Notes under the pieces: generated by a model | What the model was told of the DNA's origin: nothing | Database searches by the model: none | Seen by the model: the letters and a program-made list of their open reading frames with translations, nothing else | In this document: one piece after another, positions 34,824 through 44,631 of the stretch | How positions within the stretch are numbered: position 1 is the first letter of the stretch | How the letters are laid out: every line of letters starts with the position of its first letter | Translations under genes and position numbers: made by a program | Assembly (NCBI GenBank): GCA_016219965.1 | Contig: JACRJM010000003.1 | Span: 124,001 to 188,000 of the forward strand | DNA: 64,000 nt | Direction: 5' to 3' | DNA from: Candidatus Schekmanbacteria bacterium | GTDB taxonomy: Bacteria; Schekmanbacteria; GWA2-38-11; J061

Positions 34824-36887
34824 TTAGTTTTTTACAGGTACGAAGAATCTTGGTTTTACAGGACCTTTTTCCCCTTCAGGAGTCTGCCAGACAAGCATGA
34901 ATCTGGCGCTTCCGGACTTTTTTATTGATATATCGATCAGGTGGAATCCGGCATCAGCCTGTACGCTGTAAGTGCTGATACTATTTTCACTGCTTAAAGG
35001 ATGTATCTTGGATTTGTCTATTGAAAATTCAATGTTGCCTTTGGACAAGAGAGCGAATCTGTATGTCCCGCTGGCAGGGAACAACAACATGGTATCTATG
35101 GATATTGATCTTATTTTTTCCGGTACAATCGGATTATCCCAGTAGCCTGTCATGGCAAGCCATATTTTTTCCGGATTATCGCTGTATTCTCGCTGTATTG
35201 ACATTAATACTGATTTGCGTGAAGGTACGATTCTCCTCTCTTCGTCACGGATAATGTTCTCAATTGATTTGTAAACAGAAATAAGCTGTACCCCTTCGGA
35301 TGAAACTGTGTAGTCAGGAATCATGTAATCATAGCAGAACCATTCAAGGCTTTTAAAAACTCCCTGTCTGCTGTTGAGCACCAGATAATCATAAGACTTG
35401 TTGAATGAATAGGCATCAGTCGTGCTGTATCCGTTTTCTATGAACGAACTGTCAATATATCCATTTTTATTATAAAATTTGAGCTGTCTTAATTCATCAG
35501 GCAATGCGCAATAAAGGATCTTCTTCCCTTTGTAACGCTCTTTGAGAACATAAAGAAAATCCTTATTGAAGGTATCTCCCCAGTAAGTAGTTTCAAGCTT
35601 TATCTTCTGCGCGCCACTTAACCCTCCGATCAAAATGTTATAGTATGAAAGTTCGTAGGGATGTATCATCAAGAGCGAGACAAAAGGGAATATGAGGAAT
35701 AAAGAACATGCTGCTATTCTGTGCCATACTTTTTTCCCATAGCGGTCAACAATCATAGCGGCACCTATTCCGCTTAGTCCTGCAATAAAAGTAAATGCCG
35801 GAAGGAAAAGCCGCACACTATCATATTTTGGAATACCCGGAGACGATGCTGCGCCGAGCATCACTGCTGCATTGACGAGGAAAAGCAACATCATACTCAT
35901 TTTCTGATCTGTAATTTTTCCTGATCTTTTCCCTTCTTTTATTATGTTTATAATACTTGCAATTGCCGCTATAAGCATTAATGGCGGAACAGTAAAAATG
36001 ACCATGACAGGTACATAGTGCCACGGGATATCCCAGGATTTTAATTCGCCGAGATAATAGGTGAATTTAAAATTTGTTGAAAGATCTCCTATCTGGTCTT
36101 GCTCAAAACCCATGGCACGATTAAATGTATTGTGCCAGAGCCATGGCCATGAAATAATGAATACAGGGAACGTAAAAAAAGTCATTGAGAGGAAATTCAT
36201 CTTTGCCCGTCTGTCGCGGGTAAGTATATACCAGATTACTAAAGCTGCCGGTATAAGAAGTGCATGGATCTTTGTAGAAAGAGAAAGCCCAAGCAGTATC
36301 CCTGTTGCAAGCGCCCACCGCCTGCTTTGAAGTCCGTAAACAAATGAGAAAACCGTTAGAAACCACATAGCTGAGATTGGGGTATCCAGGGCAAAGATAT
36401 GCGCGTGCCCGAAGACATGAGGCATAAGTATTAAAGAGACGCTTGAAAGAAGGCCTGCCATTGCGCCAAAATATTTTGAAACAAGGAGAAAAAGCAGCAT
36501 GCTCTCGATGGCAAAAAAAACTGCGGAAGGGAGTCGATATGCCCTGTATTCACCAATTACGTCTTTGAGGGAATACCATGAAAGCCCCCCCATGAACCTG
36601 GCAAGAGGAGGGTGCCAGTTTACCCTGTCTCCACCTTCTACAAGTGCGCCAAAATATTTGTCAGCAACCTCCTTAGAAGCAAAACTTAAATCTCCTCTTT
36701 TAATATCGTGCACTGCAAGTTTTAGCCAGTCTGTATAAAGCTTAGCCGCATCATCATTAATGTAGACCTCATCCCAGGATATTCCTATGTCAGTCAGGGT
36801 AAAAAGCACCGGCAGAAAGGAAAAAATAAAAACCAACAGTCCCGATATTTTCCTGTTTTCCCTTAACATGGCAGCAAGACTCTTCAT
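34824..36887 (-). CDS. GT39-like polytopic glycosyltransferase with periplasmic C-terminal domain
   Basis: 687 residues. About eleven membrane helices, the first periplasmic loop with the acidic catalytic-type motif ISWDEVYINDDAAKLY and a WHPPLARFMGGL segment as in the PMT/ArnT superfamily. Residues about 420-687 are soluble and would lie in the periplasm, including a carbohydrate-binding-like beta-rich end (SGTYRFALLSKGNIEFSIDK). It likely transfers sugar from a polyprenyl donor. It overlaps the upstream GT39 gene by 4 bp (ATGA), so the two are translationally coupled. Confidence 0.82.
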   Translation of the reverse strand: MKSLAAMLRENRKISGLLVFIFSFLPVLFTLTDIGISWDEVYINDDAAKLYTDWLKLAVHDIKRGDLSFASKEVADKYFGALVEGGDRVNWHPPLARFMGGLSWYSLKDVIGEYRAYRLPSAVFFAIESMLLFLLVSKYFGAMAGLLSSVSLILMPHVFGHAHIFALDTPISAMWFLTVFSFVYGLQSRRWALATGILLGLSLSTKIHALLIPAALVIWYILTRDRRAKMNFLSMTFFTFPVFIISWPWLWHNTFNRAMGFEQDQIGDLSTNFKFTYYLGELKSWDIPWHYVPVMVIFTVPPLMLIAAIASIINIIKEGKRSGKITDQKMSMMLLFLVNAAVMLGAASSPGIPKYDSVRLFLPAFTFIAGLSGIGAAMIVDRYGKKVWHRIAACSLFLIFPFVSLLMIHPYELSYYNILIGGLSGAQKIKLETTYWGDTFNKDFLYVLKERYKGKKILYCALPDELRQLKFYNKNGYIDSSFIENGYSTTDAYSFNKSYDYLVLNSRQGVFKSLEWFCYDYMIPDYTVSSEGVQLISVYKSIENIIRDEERRIVPSRKSVLMSIQREYSDNPEKIWLAMTGYWDNPIVPEKIRSISIDTMLLFPASGTYRFALLSKGNIEFSIDKSKIHPLSSENSISTYSVQADAGFHLIDISIKKSGSARFMLVWQTPEGEKGPVKPRFFVPVKN

Positions 36888-38353
36888 TTCAATTTTATAA
36901 TAGCGCCGTAGGGTGTAGCCTCAATCTCTTTATAGTTTTTGTCTCTTCTAATCTTCTCTGCTTCTATTGAGGCAACAAGCACTGCTCCTTTTTTTTGGAG
37001 GACACCGATGTTGCCAGATGTTACATCCTCTATATCAACATACCAGCCTCTTCTGCCTGAAAGGTAAAAAAGCGACGGTACTGGGGTGACAGCTTCTGTT
37101 CCTGCAACTATGATAAGATCATTTTGGCTGGTCGCTCCGGCTATCTGTTCAGAAGTTTTGAGCAGCCTTTTGTCAACCTTGTAAAATCCATTTTCCATGT
37201 ACATTTTCCCTTCGAGTGTATAATAGCCTGAAAAAAGAATGGCAGAGGCAAATATTAAAACAACCGCTGCTTTTGCAATCACAGATGTTCCACTGGATTG
37301 CAAAACAGGCATCATCCCCTTTCCTGCAATTATTGAGAATGGTACAAGAAAGGGCAAAAGATAATAATCATGGGAGTAAAATCCTTTAGCAACAAGGATT
37401 GCAACAGCAGGAAGGAGAGTGAGCCAGATATAAATCCAGTTTCTCTTTGAATCTTTTTCTTCGATTAGCAAACCTGCACAAAATGTAATCAGTCCTACAG
37501 GAGTTATCATAAGCGTAAAAAGCCGTTTAAAAATTTTTTCATAAAATAAAACACTTCTCCAGTCATAACCTGATGTGAATTTAAGAAACCCGCCGGAGAG
37601 TATTCCGAAGGTGAGGCCTGTTTTCTGATAAATAAAATATGCATACACATACCAGAAAATCGGAGGAAGCAATGCTATAGAACTGAAGACCGAGATATCT
37701 TTCCCAAATTTTTTTAAATTGGACGAGTTCCGGTATATGATGAATGCAAAGACAACCATCAGATAAAGTACAAGGACCTTGACAAGCAGGGCAAGGGCAA
37801 AGAATAGCGCCGAGAGATGAATATAATATTTTCTCCCTCCTTCCTTCCACAGCAGCAGCATATAAAGTGACAACACAATAAAAAAGATGAGAAGCATTTC
37901 AGGCATGAAAGTCCTCGAATAATAGATAGAGAGAGGAGAGAATGTGAAAAAGAAAAGGGAAGCACAGGCACAATCTTCCCCATATAGTATCCGGACTATC
38001 AGGTAGAATACAACCGCAGACAAAGAAAACAGAAAGACAGAGAATAATCTTCCTAAAATGTCATATTCCCCTGCTATCCTGTACAATAAAGAAACTGAAT
38101 ACTGAAAAAGCGGGAATTCGGATTCAACAAGACCGGAAGAATCTCCTCCCCAGTCTATCTGGGGTGAAAGGATAGAAGTTCCGTTAAGATAAAAATTCCT
38201 TGCCATTGACGCGGTGTCGCACTGTCTCCAGTTCTGATGGTCGGCAAGAGGAGAATCTATTTTATAGAGTCTTACAGCTATGCCGGAGCCAATTATTATG
38301 GCAGCTAATAAAAAATATATCCGGACTTTTTTCAGATTAGTTTTACTTTTCAT
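36884..38353 (-). CDS. GT39-like polytopic membrane glycosyltransferase
   Basis: 489 residues, about ten membrane helices. The first loop has RLYKIDSPLADHQNWRQCDTASMARNFYLNG, where HQNWRQCDTA occupies the place of the usual DExR catalytic motif and resembles a group of dolichyl-phosphate-mannose-type transferases with Q/D rather than DE. FPLFQYSVSLLYRIAG follows. First gene of a two-gene minus operon. Substrate unknown. Confidence 0.8.
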   Translation of the reverse strand: MKSKTNLKKVRIYFLLAAIIIGSGIAVRLYKIDSPLADHQNWRQCDTASMARNFYLNGTSILSPQIDWGGDSSGLVESEFPLFQYSVSLLYRIAGEYDILGRLFSVFLFSLSAVVFYLIVRILYGEDCACASLFFFTFSPLSIYYSRTFMPEMLLIFFIVLSLYMLLLWKEGGRKYYIHLSALFFALALLVKVLVLYLMVVFAFIIYRNSSNLKKFGKDISVFSSIALLPPIFWYVYAYFIYQKTGLTFGILSGGFLKFTSGYDWRSVLFYEKIFKRLFTLMITPVGLITFCAGLLIEEKDSKRNWIYIWLTLLPAVAILVAKGFYSHDYYLLPFLVPFSIIAGKGMMPVLQSSGTSVIAKAAVVLIFASAILFSGYYTLEGKMYMENGFYKVDKRLLKTSEQIAGATSQNDLIIVAGTEAVTPVPSLFYLSGRRGWYVDIEDVTSGNIGVLQKKGAVLVASIEAEKIRRDKNYKEIEATPYGAIIKLK

Positions 38354-38424
38354 AAAAAGTTAAAAAAGATATAGTCAATCTACTTATACTACAAATCATT
38401 GAAGTGATATTACATAAAATTTAA

Positions 38425-39570
38425 ATGAAGATTGCCTATATAACCCACGAGACTTTCTTTCCTCCAAAAGGAGGCGGTGCCGTACGGGTACTGAATATAG
38501 CAAAGGCTTTTGCAAAAAAAGGGCATGAGGTAAAATTATTTGCGCCCTATGGGGATTTATATAGCGGAGAAAAGGAAATAATCCCGGATGTAGCTTTCAT
38601 CCCTGTCTCTAAGATTGAAAGGTTTAAAACAAAAAACAAGGAAACTGCTTATATAAAATTTCTGTTCAGTTTGACTTCTCTTCTTATTAAAGAGAAGTTT
38701 GACCTTCTCTTTTCTCATATTGCAGTAGCAGGAACCTCCGGAGCCCTTGTTAAGACCATAAAGAGGAAACCCGCAGTAATAGACCTTGACGATATAATAT
38801 CAGGACTTTCCGGAATATCTTTTGTCCAGAGATATGGACCTCCTTTTGAATTTTTTATTCCGGTTTTTTATGACAGAGTCATATGCATGTCTGAGTCTCT
38901 CGCCAAAAGGGTCTCCATGGTAAAAAAAGACCATGTCTTTGTAGTCCCTCATGGCGCAGACTTTGGGCTATTTTATCCGGGGGGAGAAAGCAGGAAAGAA
39001 AGACACTTTGTTTTTTCAGGCGGCATAGAAAAACATGACGGAGTTGATTTGATTCTCATGGCAGCAAAGGAGCTGATTGATAAATATCCTGATATGAAGA
39101 TCACTATTTTAGGCGATGGGAGCGAACTTTCACGAAATATGGAATTAAGCAGGGAGCTTGGACTGTCCAGCATTGTAGAGTTTAAAGGCTGGATAGAGCA
39201 TGAGCGAGTCCCTGAATATCTGAGGCACGCGTGTGCCGGGATTGTTTCTGACAGAAGGCGGGCGGCGACTGAAGTAGCCCTTGTAGTAAGAGGCGTCGAA
39301 TATATGGCATCAGGTATCCCTGTAATAGCTCCTGACCACGGCGGAACACGCGAGCTGCTGGGTGATGACGGTGAAAGAGGCATTATATTCAGGAGCGGTG
39401 ATTATCCGGACCTTGCTTCCAAAATGGCATGGGTTATGGATAATCCTGACGAAGCTTATAATATTGGAATAAAAGGACGCAAGTATGCAGAAGTCAATTA
39501 TTGCTGGGAAAATAATGCGGAGCGCATAGTTAAGATATGCGAAGCAGTATATAGAGAGAAAAGCTCTTAG
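38425..39570 (+). CDS. GT4 family glycosyltransferase
   Basis: 381 residues. GT-B fold: N-terminal GGGAVRVLNIAKAFAKKGHEV, C-terminal nucleotide-sugar domain with FSGGIEKHDGVDLILMAAKEL, ITILGDGSEL, EFKGWIEHERVPEYLRHA, and the family E-x7-E-type region EYMASGIPVIAPDHGGTREL. It transfers a sugar from a nucleotide donor with retention. The deacetylase below starts 3 bp after its stop codon, indicating one operon. Confidence 0.9.
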   Translation: MKIAYITHETFFPPKGGGAVRVLNIAKAFAKKGHEVKLFAPYGDLYSGEKEIIPDVAFIPVSKIERFKTKNKETAYIKFLFSLTSLLIKEKFDLLFSHIAVAGTSGALVKTIKRKPAVIDLDDIISGLSGISFVQRYGPPFEFFIPVFYDRVICMSESLAKRVSMVKKDHVFVVPHGADFGLFYPGGESRKERHFVFSGGIEKHDGVDLILMAAKELIDKYPDMKITILGDGSELSRNMELSRELGLSSIVEFKGWIEHERVPEYLRHACAGIVSDRRRAATEVALVVRGVEYMASGIPVIAPDHGGTRELLGDDGERGIIFRSGDYPDLASKMAWVMDNPDEAYNIGIKGRKYAEVNYCWENNAERIVKICEAVYREKSS

Positions 39571-39573
39571 AAA

Positions 39574-40524
39574 ATGTATATCCTTATCACCATTGATTGT
39601 GAAAATACTTACCGGCAATTCCCATTCAATGACTTCACATTAGTAAATATGGATGGGAAATCATATGGCATCCCCATGATAATGGAAGCTCTTGACAAAA
39701 GGGGAATAAAGGGGAATTTTTTTCTCGATACCTGCGCGGCAGAATATTACGGAAATGATACTGTTGCCTCTGTAGCTTCTCTTATTTCTGAACAAGGACA
39801 TGAAGTTGAACTTCATACACACCCTCTTGACGGGGATTTCTGCCGGATAGGCCGGGAAAAGCAAAAAGAGATAATCGAGAGAGGAATTGCCCTTATAAAA
39901 TCTGTTGCCCGAAAACCGCCATACGCATTCAGAGCAGGAAGCTATATGATGGATGAATCAGGGCTGGCAATATTGAAAGAATATGGAATAACGGCAGACT
40001 GCAGCAACTATTATGGCGTTTCACCCTTGTCAGTTACCAGGAATGCAGTAAAAAAAATAAACGGGATTTATGAGTTCCCTGTTTCCTTCTTCAGACTACA
40101 TATTTCCCCGGCAATAAGCACTTTCAATAGAATTGCAGGCACACATTTGTTGTATAACGGGAACTGCAAACTCGACATAAACTGGATGAACATTTCAGGG
40201 CTTAAAAGAGTTATAGATACTTTTGCACTTAATGGAACAGCTGTCCTTGTAATATTCCTGCACAGTTACAGCTTTGCAGATGAAAAAAAACTGGCTCAGG
40301 GGAAACGCGGCAAAGATGTAATCAAAGGCGAAGTAATAAAAAGGTTTAACGGTCTTCTGGATTATTTTAGTTCAGAAAATGAATTCGAAGTTGTTACGAT
40401 AAAATGGCTTCTTGAAAAAATGAATGAGGATAACAACTTTAGCGAAAAAATCCTCTCTGCCCCTGATTATGTTCCCCATGATATCTGGGGAATTGATGTC
40501 AGTCATCTAAGGTTAAAAAGATAG
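39574..40524 (+). CDS. Polysaccharide-deacetylase-like protein
   Basis: 316 residues. It begins LITIDCENTYRQF, with the metal-binding aspartate as in atypical NodB-homology proteins, and has GNFFLDTCAAEYYG, HEVELHTHPLD (HxH) and a YAFRAGSY segment typical of the WbmS/PIG-L-neighbouring deacetylase group. Likely acts on a surface glycan or precursor. It converges on a GT2 with a 14-bp gap. Confidence 0.78.
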   Translation: MYILITIDCENTYRQFPFNDFTLVNMDGKSYGIPMIMEALDKRGIKGNFFLDTCAAEYYGNDTVASVASLISEQGHEVELHTHPLDGDFCRIGREKQKEIIERGIALIKSVARKPPYAFRAGSYMMDESGLAILKEYGITADCSNYYGVSPLSVTRNAVKKINGIYEFPVSFFRLHISPAISTFNRIAGTHLLYNGNCKLDINWMNISGLKRVIDTFALNGTAVLVIFLHSYSFADEKKLAQGKRGKDVIKGEVIKRFNGLLDYFSSENEFEVVTIKWLLEKMNEDNNFSEKILSAPDYVPHDIWGIDVSHLRLKR

Positions 40525-40538
40525 CATTGAGCGGGAAA

Positions 40539-41453
40539 TTATTTCTCTTTCTTCTCTGAAAAGTACTCAACCACCATTTCTCCCAAAAATCCAAGCGAGA
40601 TTACCTGCACCCCAAGTATCATCAAGGCAACACCTAAAATGAGCATCGGAATATGTTCCTTGATGTCGTAAACGCTGAGCATGTAATCAGATATTACCTG
40701 GAGCATATTGATAAGAAACCCAAATGAGAAAATAGTTCCTCCGGTGGCACCGAAAAAATACATTGGCTTCTTCATGAATGACAGGCGGAATTTCACGACG
40801 ACCAGATCTATTATGCCTTCAAAAAGCCTCCTTGCACCAAACTTAGATTTGCCTGAGTTTCTCTCATACCAGTTTGTTTCAACTTCTTTGACTTTGAAAC
40901 CTTCGTGGTAAGCAATTGGAATAATATAACGGTGCCAGTTTGCCCGGAGAGGCAGTTCATTTATTACCTCTTTCCGGAAAGCTTTTATCCAGTTCTGGTC
41001 CTTTGCTTTTACTCCGAAAAGAAGGTAACAGACAAAATTATAAAGCCTTGATGCCAGTACCTTGAATTCTTTTCTCCCTACCCGGCAGCCAACTGCTAAA
41101 TCATAACCTTCATTTATAACACTTAACAGTTTCGGAATGTCTTCCACCGGGTCAGACTGCATGTCGGACGGTAAAAATATAATAATGTCTCCGTCTGCAT
41201 GACTGAATCCTGTAACAAGGGCACTTGTAAGTCCTGTTCTTTTTCTGTGGTGAAATACTCTAATATTTTCATTTTTTCTCTTTAGCGATTCTGCTATCTC
41301 TCCGGTCTTATCACTGCTCCCGTCATTGATTATTATTATATTCCCCTTGAGGGATTCCTGGTGGAATGACTCATTAATCCTGCCTACAACCTTTTCAAGA
41401 TTTCCTTCTTCATTGCATGCCGGAAGTACAACGCTTATTAGTGTGTCCATCAC
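40539..41453 (-). CDS. GT2 glycosyltransferase with C-terminal membrane helices (DPM1/DpgD-like)
   Basis: 304 residues. Dolichol-phosphate-mannose synthase-like N-terminus (ISVVLPACNEEGNLEKVV, IIINDGSSDKTGE, GDIIIFLPSDMQSDPVED) and two C-terminal membrane helices (near 235-255 and 270-290). It probably charges polyprenyl phosphate with a sugar, supplying the GT39-type enzymes in this region. Its ATG overlaps the end of the 41450 gene by 4 bp. Confidence 0.88.
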   Translation of the reverse strand: MMDTLISVVLPACNEEGNLEKVVGRINESFHQESLKGNIIIINDGSSDKTGEIAESLKRKNENIRVFHHRKRTGLTSALVTGFSHADGDIIIFLPSDMQSDPVEDIPKLLSVINEGYDLAVGCRVGRKEFKVLASRLYNFVCYLLFGVKAKDQNWIKAFRKEVINELPLRANWHRYIIPIAYHEGFKVKEVETNWYERNSGKSKFGARRLFEGIIDLVVVKFRLSFMKKPMYFFGATGGTIFSFGFLINMLQVISDYMLSVYDIKEHIPMLILGVALMILGVQVISLGFLGEMVVEYFSEKKEK

Positions 41454-43327
41454 CTGTATTCCACTTCTATCAGATGTTTCCCTTGTTCAAGTATTATAAG
41501 CCCTTTTTCCCTGTAAGAATCAGAACTTAGAGAATTGCCATCAACTTTTATCTCTACTATATCACTGCTCTGCTGTAATTTCAAAGTTTGCCCCTGAGCT
41601 AATGCTTCTGCATCAATTTTAAGGCTCTTGCCTGTCCTGTATGAGAATACCCTGCTTTTTTTCCGTATATTGAAATAATCGACGAGATTGTTTATCCCTG
41701 TTTTCCATATCCTGTCATCCCCTGATATAAAAGCAGTTATTCTTTCCAGTTTTTCCTTTGATTTTGCATTTGTAACACAGTAGTGAGGATGGAAGAGAAG
41801 GACTACCGGAGAATTGAATTTTTCCGCTGAATCCCTGATTATAGATTCAATCTGCTCAACTGAAAGCTTCCCGTGCGGTTCATGAACCTGAAACGGCAGT
41901 TCGTAAATCTGTGCGGGTGTCCCGTTATCATTTTCCGGGTTATATGGGAACCCTGTGCCAAATATATATCCACCCATATTTCTGCCGGGGCCGAATGAAG
42001 AGTCTATCTTGATCCCTGCCTGTTGAAGAATCAGAAATATCTTTGCTGGATCACTTTCTGCAACAAGGTAGTGTATGCGCGAAACAGAGGCTGGTTCTGA
42101 TCCGCTTATTTCACTGAGCTTCTTTATTTGTGATGATAAAGACTTCTCTTTCTCCATGTGCATCCCTGTAACAGTTGCATGTAAATGAAAGCGGTTCCAA
42201 TGAATACCTGTTCCAAGTCTGCGGTTTCTTAAAAGTTCAAATGTTGAATGTCTGGCAGGAGTGGAAGACATCATAAAGAACATAGGATTCAGTTTTGATA
42301 CATCTCCCATTGAAAGAACGTCTGCTGCCTCGTCACCGCAGTAATCCTCATCAAATGTAAGAATAGCTGCGGAAGATTTTCCATCAGGGTAATACCACCA
42401 TGTAGGCACTTTTTCACATTCTGCCGCAGTCAAAATTATGGAGCGTTCGAAAATATCGAGGAACGGCATTGCCTCATATCTTTTATTATTGAGACAACTG
42501 GAATCACTAGTCTGCCTGTGGCTTAGACTGATAAGGGAAATCGCTTTCGATATAATTTGTTTTTTACTCTTTTCCCCGCCCTGAGAAAGCAGAAAGCGCC
42601 AATCTGAGATTTTGAAAAATATGCTTACCACTATTCCTTTCCCGGACCGGCATCTCAGGATTATGGGAAGGCCATCAACCTCTGATATTATTTCTTCATT
42701 TTCAACCTGCGATGTAATCTGTCTGCATAAGAGCTTGGGCAGTCCAGTAGGAAAGAGGCTCTTGTCGCTGCCGCGGCTGGAGAACCTAATCCCGTTCAGA
42801 TTTATGTTAATTAAAGGACCTGTTGAAACCCCTGTTAAAAGCTCGATCCTGTTATCAGGACATTCGAGAAGAACAGTTCTCCCTGTTTCCCTCACCAAAC
42901 CCAGGAGTTTATTGATTCTTTTTGAAGAAGAGGATATTTCTTCAACTGCTTCAGCAGTAAATATTATGACCCGGCCATTCTGAGGGATAAAGTTTTCATC
43001 AGAAGTAAGCCTGTACATACCAAAAAACCCGCATTCTTTTGAAAGTATGTTGAGCCACTCCATTTCATGGCTATCTTTCCTGCTCCCTGTAAACGAAGAA
43101 ATAACCAATATGAAATCTGCCTCTGTGTTTTGAACTTCCTCGATATTTGAGGCTGTCATCTGAGCCGGATTCTCTTTGATCAAAAGGGGAAGAAGAATAA
43201 AAGCAATAATAGCAACAATTACAGCAAATGCGACCGGCACAATTATCGGTAAAACTTTAAGGAATGGAGAAATGACTGCAATAAACAAAAAAAGGTAAAA
43301 AAAGATTTTAAGTATATTTCTTCCCAT
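41450..43327 (-). CDS. Membrane-anchored polysaccharide-deacetylase-like protein of unknown role
   Basis: 625 residues. Two N-terminal membrane helices (about 5-50). A Rossmann-like or glutamine-amidotransferase-like domain follows, then a deacetylase-like core: SSAAILTFDEDYCGDEAADVLSM, a metal-site pattern, and FHLHATVTGMH and LLFHPHYC, and a beta-rich C-terminus. I do not recognise the family. The presence of TFDED and H-x-H motifs supports a metal-dependent carbohydrate esterase. It is coupled to the DPM-like GT2 by a 4-bp overlap. Confidence 0.72.
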   Translation of the reverse strand: MGRNILKIFFYLFLFIAVISPFLKVLPIIVPVAFAVIVAIIAFILLPLLIKENPAQMTASNIEEVQNTEADFILVISSFTGSRKDSHEMEWLNILSKECGFFGMYRLTSDENFIPQNGRVIIFTAEAVEEISSSSKRINKLLGLVRETGRTVLLECPDNRIELLTGVSTGPLININLNGIRFSSRGSDKSLFPTGLPKLLCRQITSQVENEEIISEVDGLPIILRCRSGKGIVVSIFFKISDWRFLLSQGGEKSKKQIISKAISLISLSHRQTSDSSCLNNKRYEAMPFLDIFERSIILTAAECEKVPTWWYYPDGKSSAAILTFDEDYCGDEAADVLSMGDVSKLNPMFFMMSSTPARHSTFELLRNRRLGTGIHWNRFHLHATVTGMHMEKEKSLSSQIKKLSEISGSEPASVSRIHYLVAESDPAKIFLILQQAGIKIDSSFGPGRNMGGYIFGTGFPYNPENDNGTPAQIYELPFQVHEPHGKLSVEQIESIIRDSAEKFNSPVVLLFHPHYCVTNAKSKEKLERITAFISGDDRIWKTGINNLVDYFNIRKKSRVFSYRTGKSLKIDAEALAQGQTLKLQQSSDIVEIKVDGNSLSSDSYREKGLIILEQGKHLIEVEYR

Positions 43328-43448
43328 TTTGCCCAGTCAATCTTGATATAAGAAATTGAATTTAGTATTTAGAAGTATAATGTATTAAAATAAGTTTTGT
43401 TAAATAAAAATAAAGGAATTTATATGAATTGTTATCAAGAGACCTTAT

Positions 43449-43613
43449 ATGGATGATGTTGTACAACAAAGGACAAAATGTCCTGACTGTGATTATTGCC
43501 TTAATTGCCCTGTCAGCAGGTGCAATTTGTGCAGAGCGCAGAAGAAGAAAAGCGAGATGAAAAAATGCTGCAAGAAAGAACAACCCGAAACACCTGAGGT
43601 TAGCGAGCCTTAA
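43449..43613 (+). CDS. Cysteine-rich mini-protein upstream of AmmeMemoRadiSam enzyme
   Basis: 54 residues from ATG 43449, found by reading the sequence directly; too short for standard ORF lists. Eight cysteines: CPDCDYCLNC at 11-20, CNLC at 25-28, and CC at 40-41, followed by a lysine- and glutamate-rich tail. The CxxCxxCxxC spacing suits a ferredoxin-like or zinc site. Its stop is 2 bp before the ATG of the radical SAM gene, so translation is probably coupled. No function known; a partner or electron donor of the next enzyme is the natural guess. A weak AAGAGA precedes the start. The minus frame across this region looks like a shadow. Confidence 0.65.
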   Translation: MDDVVQQRTKCPDCDYCLNCPVSRCNLCRAQKKKSEMKKCCKKEQPETPEVSEP

Positions 43614-43615
43614 AT

Positions 43616-44629
43616 ATGAAAGAGGCATACCTTTATGAAAAACTTGATGATCTGATTGTCGGCTGTTTTCTGTGCGAACACCGCTGTAAGATAAACGAAG
43701 GGAAGAAAGGAATATGCGGAGTCCGTGAAAACAGAGGTGGGATTCTCTATTCCATTGTATATGGCATTGCATCTGCGCTTAACATAGACCCTATAGAAAA
43801 AAAACCTCTCTATCATTTCTATCCCGGATCACAGGCACTCTCTATCGCAACAATCGGCTGTAACTTTGTGTGCCGGTTCTGTCAGAACCATGATATCTCT
43901 CAGGCATCAAGGGGTGAATTTAAAAGTAAATCTGACAAAAAAATTCTTCCTGAAGATATAGTACGGATTGCAGCTGATGCCGGATGTAAAAGCATATCCT
44001 ATACATACACTGAACCTACAATTTTTTTCGAATATGCCTATGATACGTCGGTGCTTGCCGTAAAGAGGGGGATAAAGAATAATTTTGTGACTAACGGTTT
44101 TATGACTCCTGAGATGCTGAACATGATTAAACCATATCTTCATGCTGCAAATGTGGATATCAAGTGCTTCAATGACAGGACTTACAGAAAACTCATGGGA
44201 GGGAGGCTGGAGCCGGTTTTAGATTCCATAAAACTGATGAAGGAGATGGGAATTTGGGTTGAGGTGACGACTCTCATAATCCCCGGAGTAAACGACTCTG
44301 ATGAAGAGCTTGAGCAAATCGCTGATTTCATAGTTTCAGTGGGAAATGAAATCCCCTGGCACGTGAGCCGCTTCCACCCTGACTATAATTTTAATGATTC
44401 ACCTGCAACTCCTGAAGAACGAATCATCTCAGCCAGAGAGATCGGTATTACAGCCGGACTAAAGTATGTCTATACTGGAAACATATTCCATAATGAAGGT
44501 AACACCACGTACTGCCATGCCTGCGGAGAAACCCTTATCGAACGGGTCGGTTTGTCAGTAACCCGGTACAATGTAGTCAACGGAAAATGTCCCAAATGTA
44601 ATGCTCCTCTTTCAGGAATAGGAGTATAA
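43616..44629 (+). CDS. amrS: AmmeMemoRadiSam system radical SAM enzyme
   Basis: 337 residues. N-terminal cysteine motif CFLCEHRCKINEGKKGICGVR, the radical SAM motif CNFVCRFCQN, and a Zn-type C-terminus (YCHACGETLIERVG ... GKCPKCNAPL), all marks of the AmmeMemoRadiSam group of pyruvate-formate-lyase-activating-enzyme-like proteins. In many genomes it travels with AmmeCR1 and MEMO1-like genes; neither is in this window. Preceded by the Cys-rich mini-protein with 2 bp between. Confidence 0.9.
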   Translation: MKEAYLYEKLDDLIVGCFLCEHRCKINEGKKGICGVRENRGGILYSIVYGIASALNIDPIEKKPLYHFYPGSQALSIATIGCNFVCRFCQNHDISQASRGEFKSKSDKKILPEDIVRIAADAGCKSISYTYTEPTIFFEYAYDTSVLAVKRGIKNNFVTNGFMTPEMLNMIKPYLHAANVDIKCFNDRTYRKLMGGRLEPVLDSIKLMKEMGIWVEVTTLIIPGVNDSDEELEQIADFIVSVGNEIPWHVSRFHPDYNFNDSPATPEERIISAREIGITAGLKYVYTGNIFHNEGNTTYCHACGETLIERVGLSVTRYNVVNGKCPKCNAPLSGIGV

Positions 44630-44631
44630 TT

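Noticed and set aside
43362-43772. A 136-residue minus-strand frame over the Cys-rich mini-protein
   Set aside because: The radical SAM coding region is on the other strand and the minus frame lacks a recognisable domain; this does not by itself prove the mini-protein.
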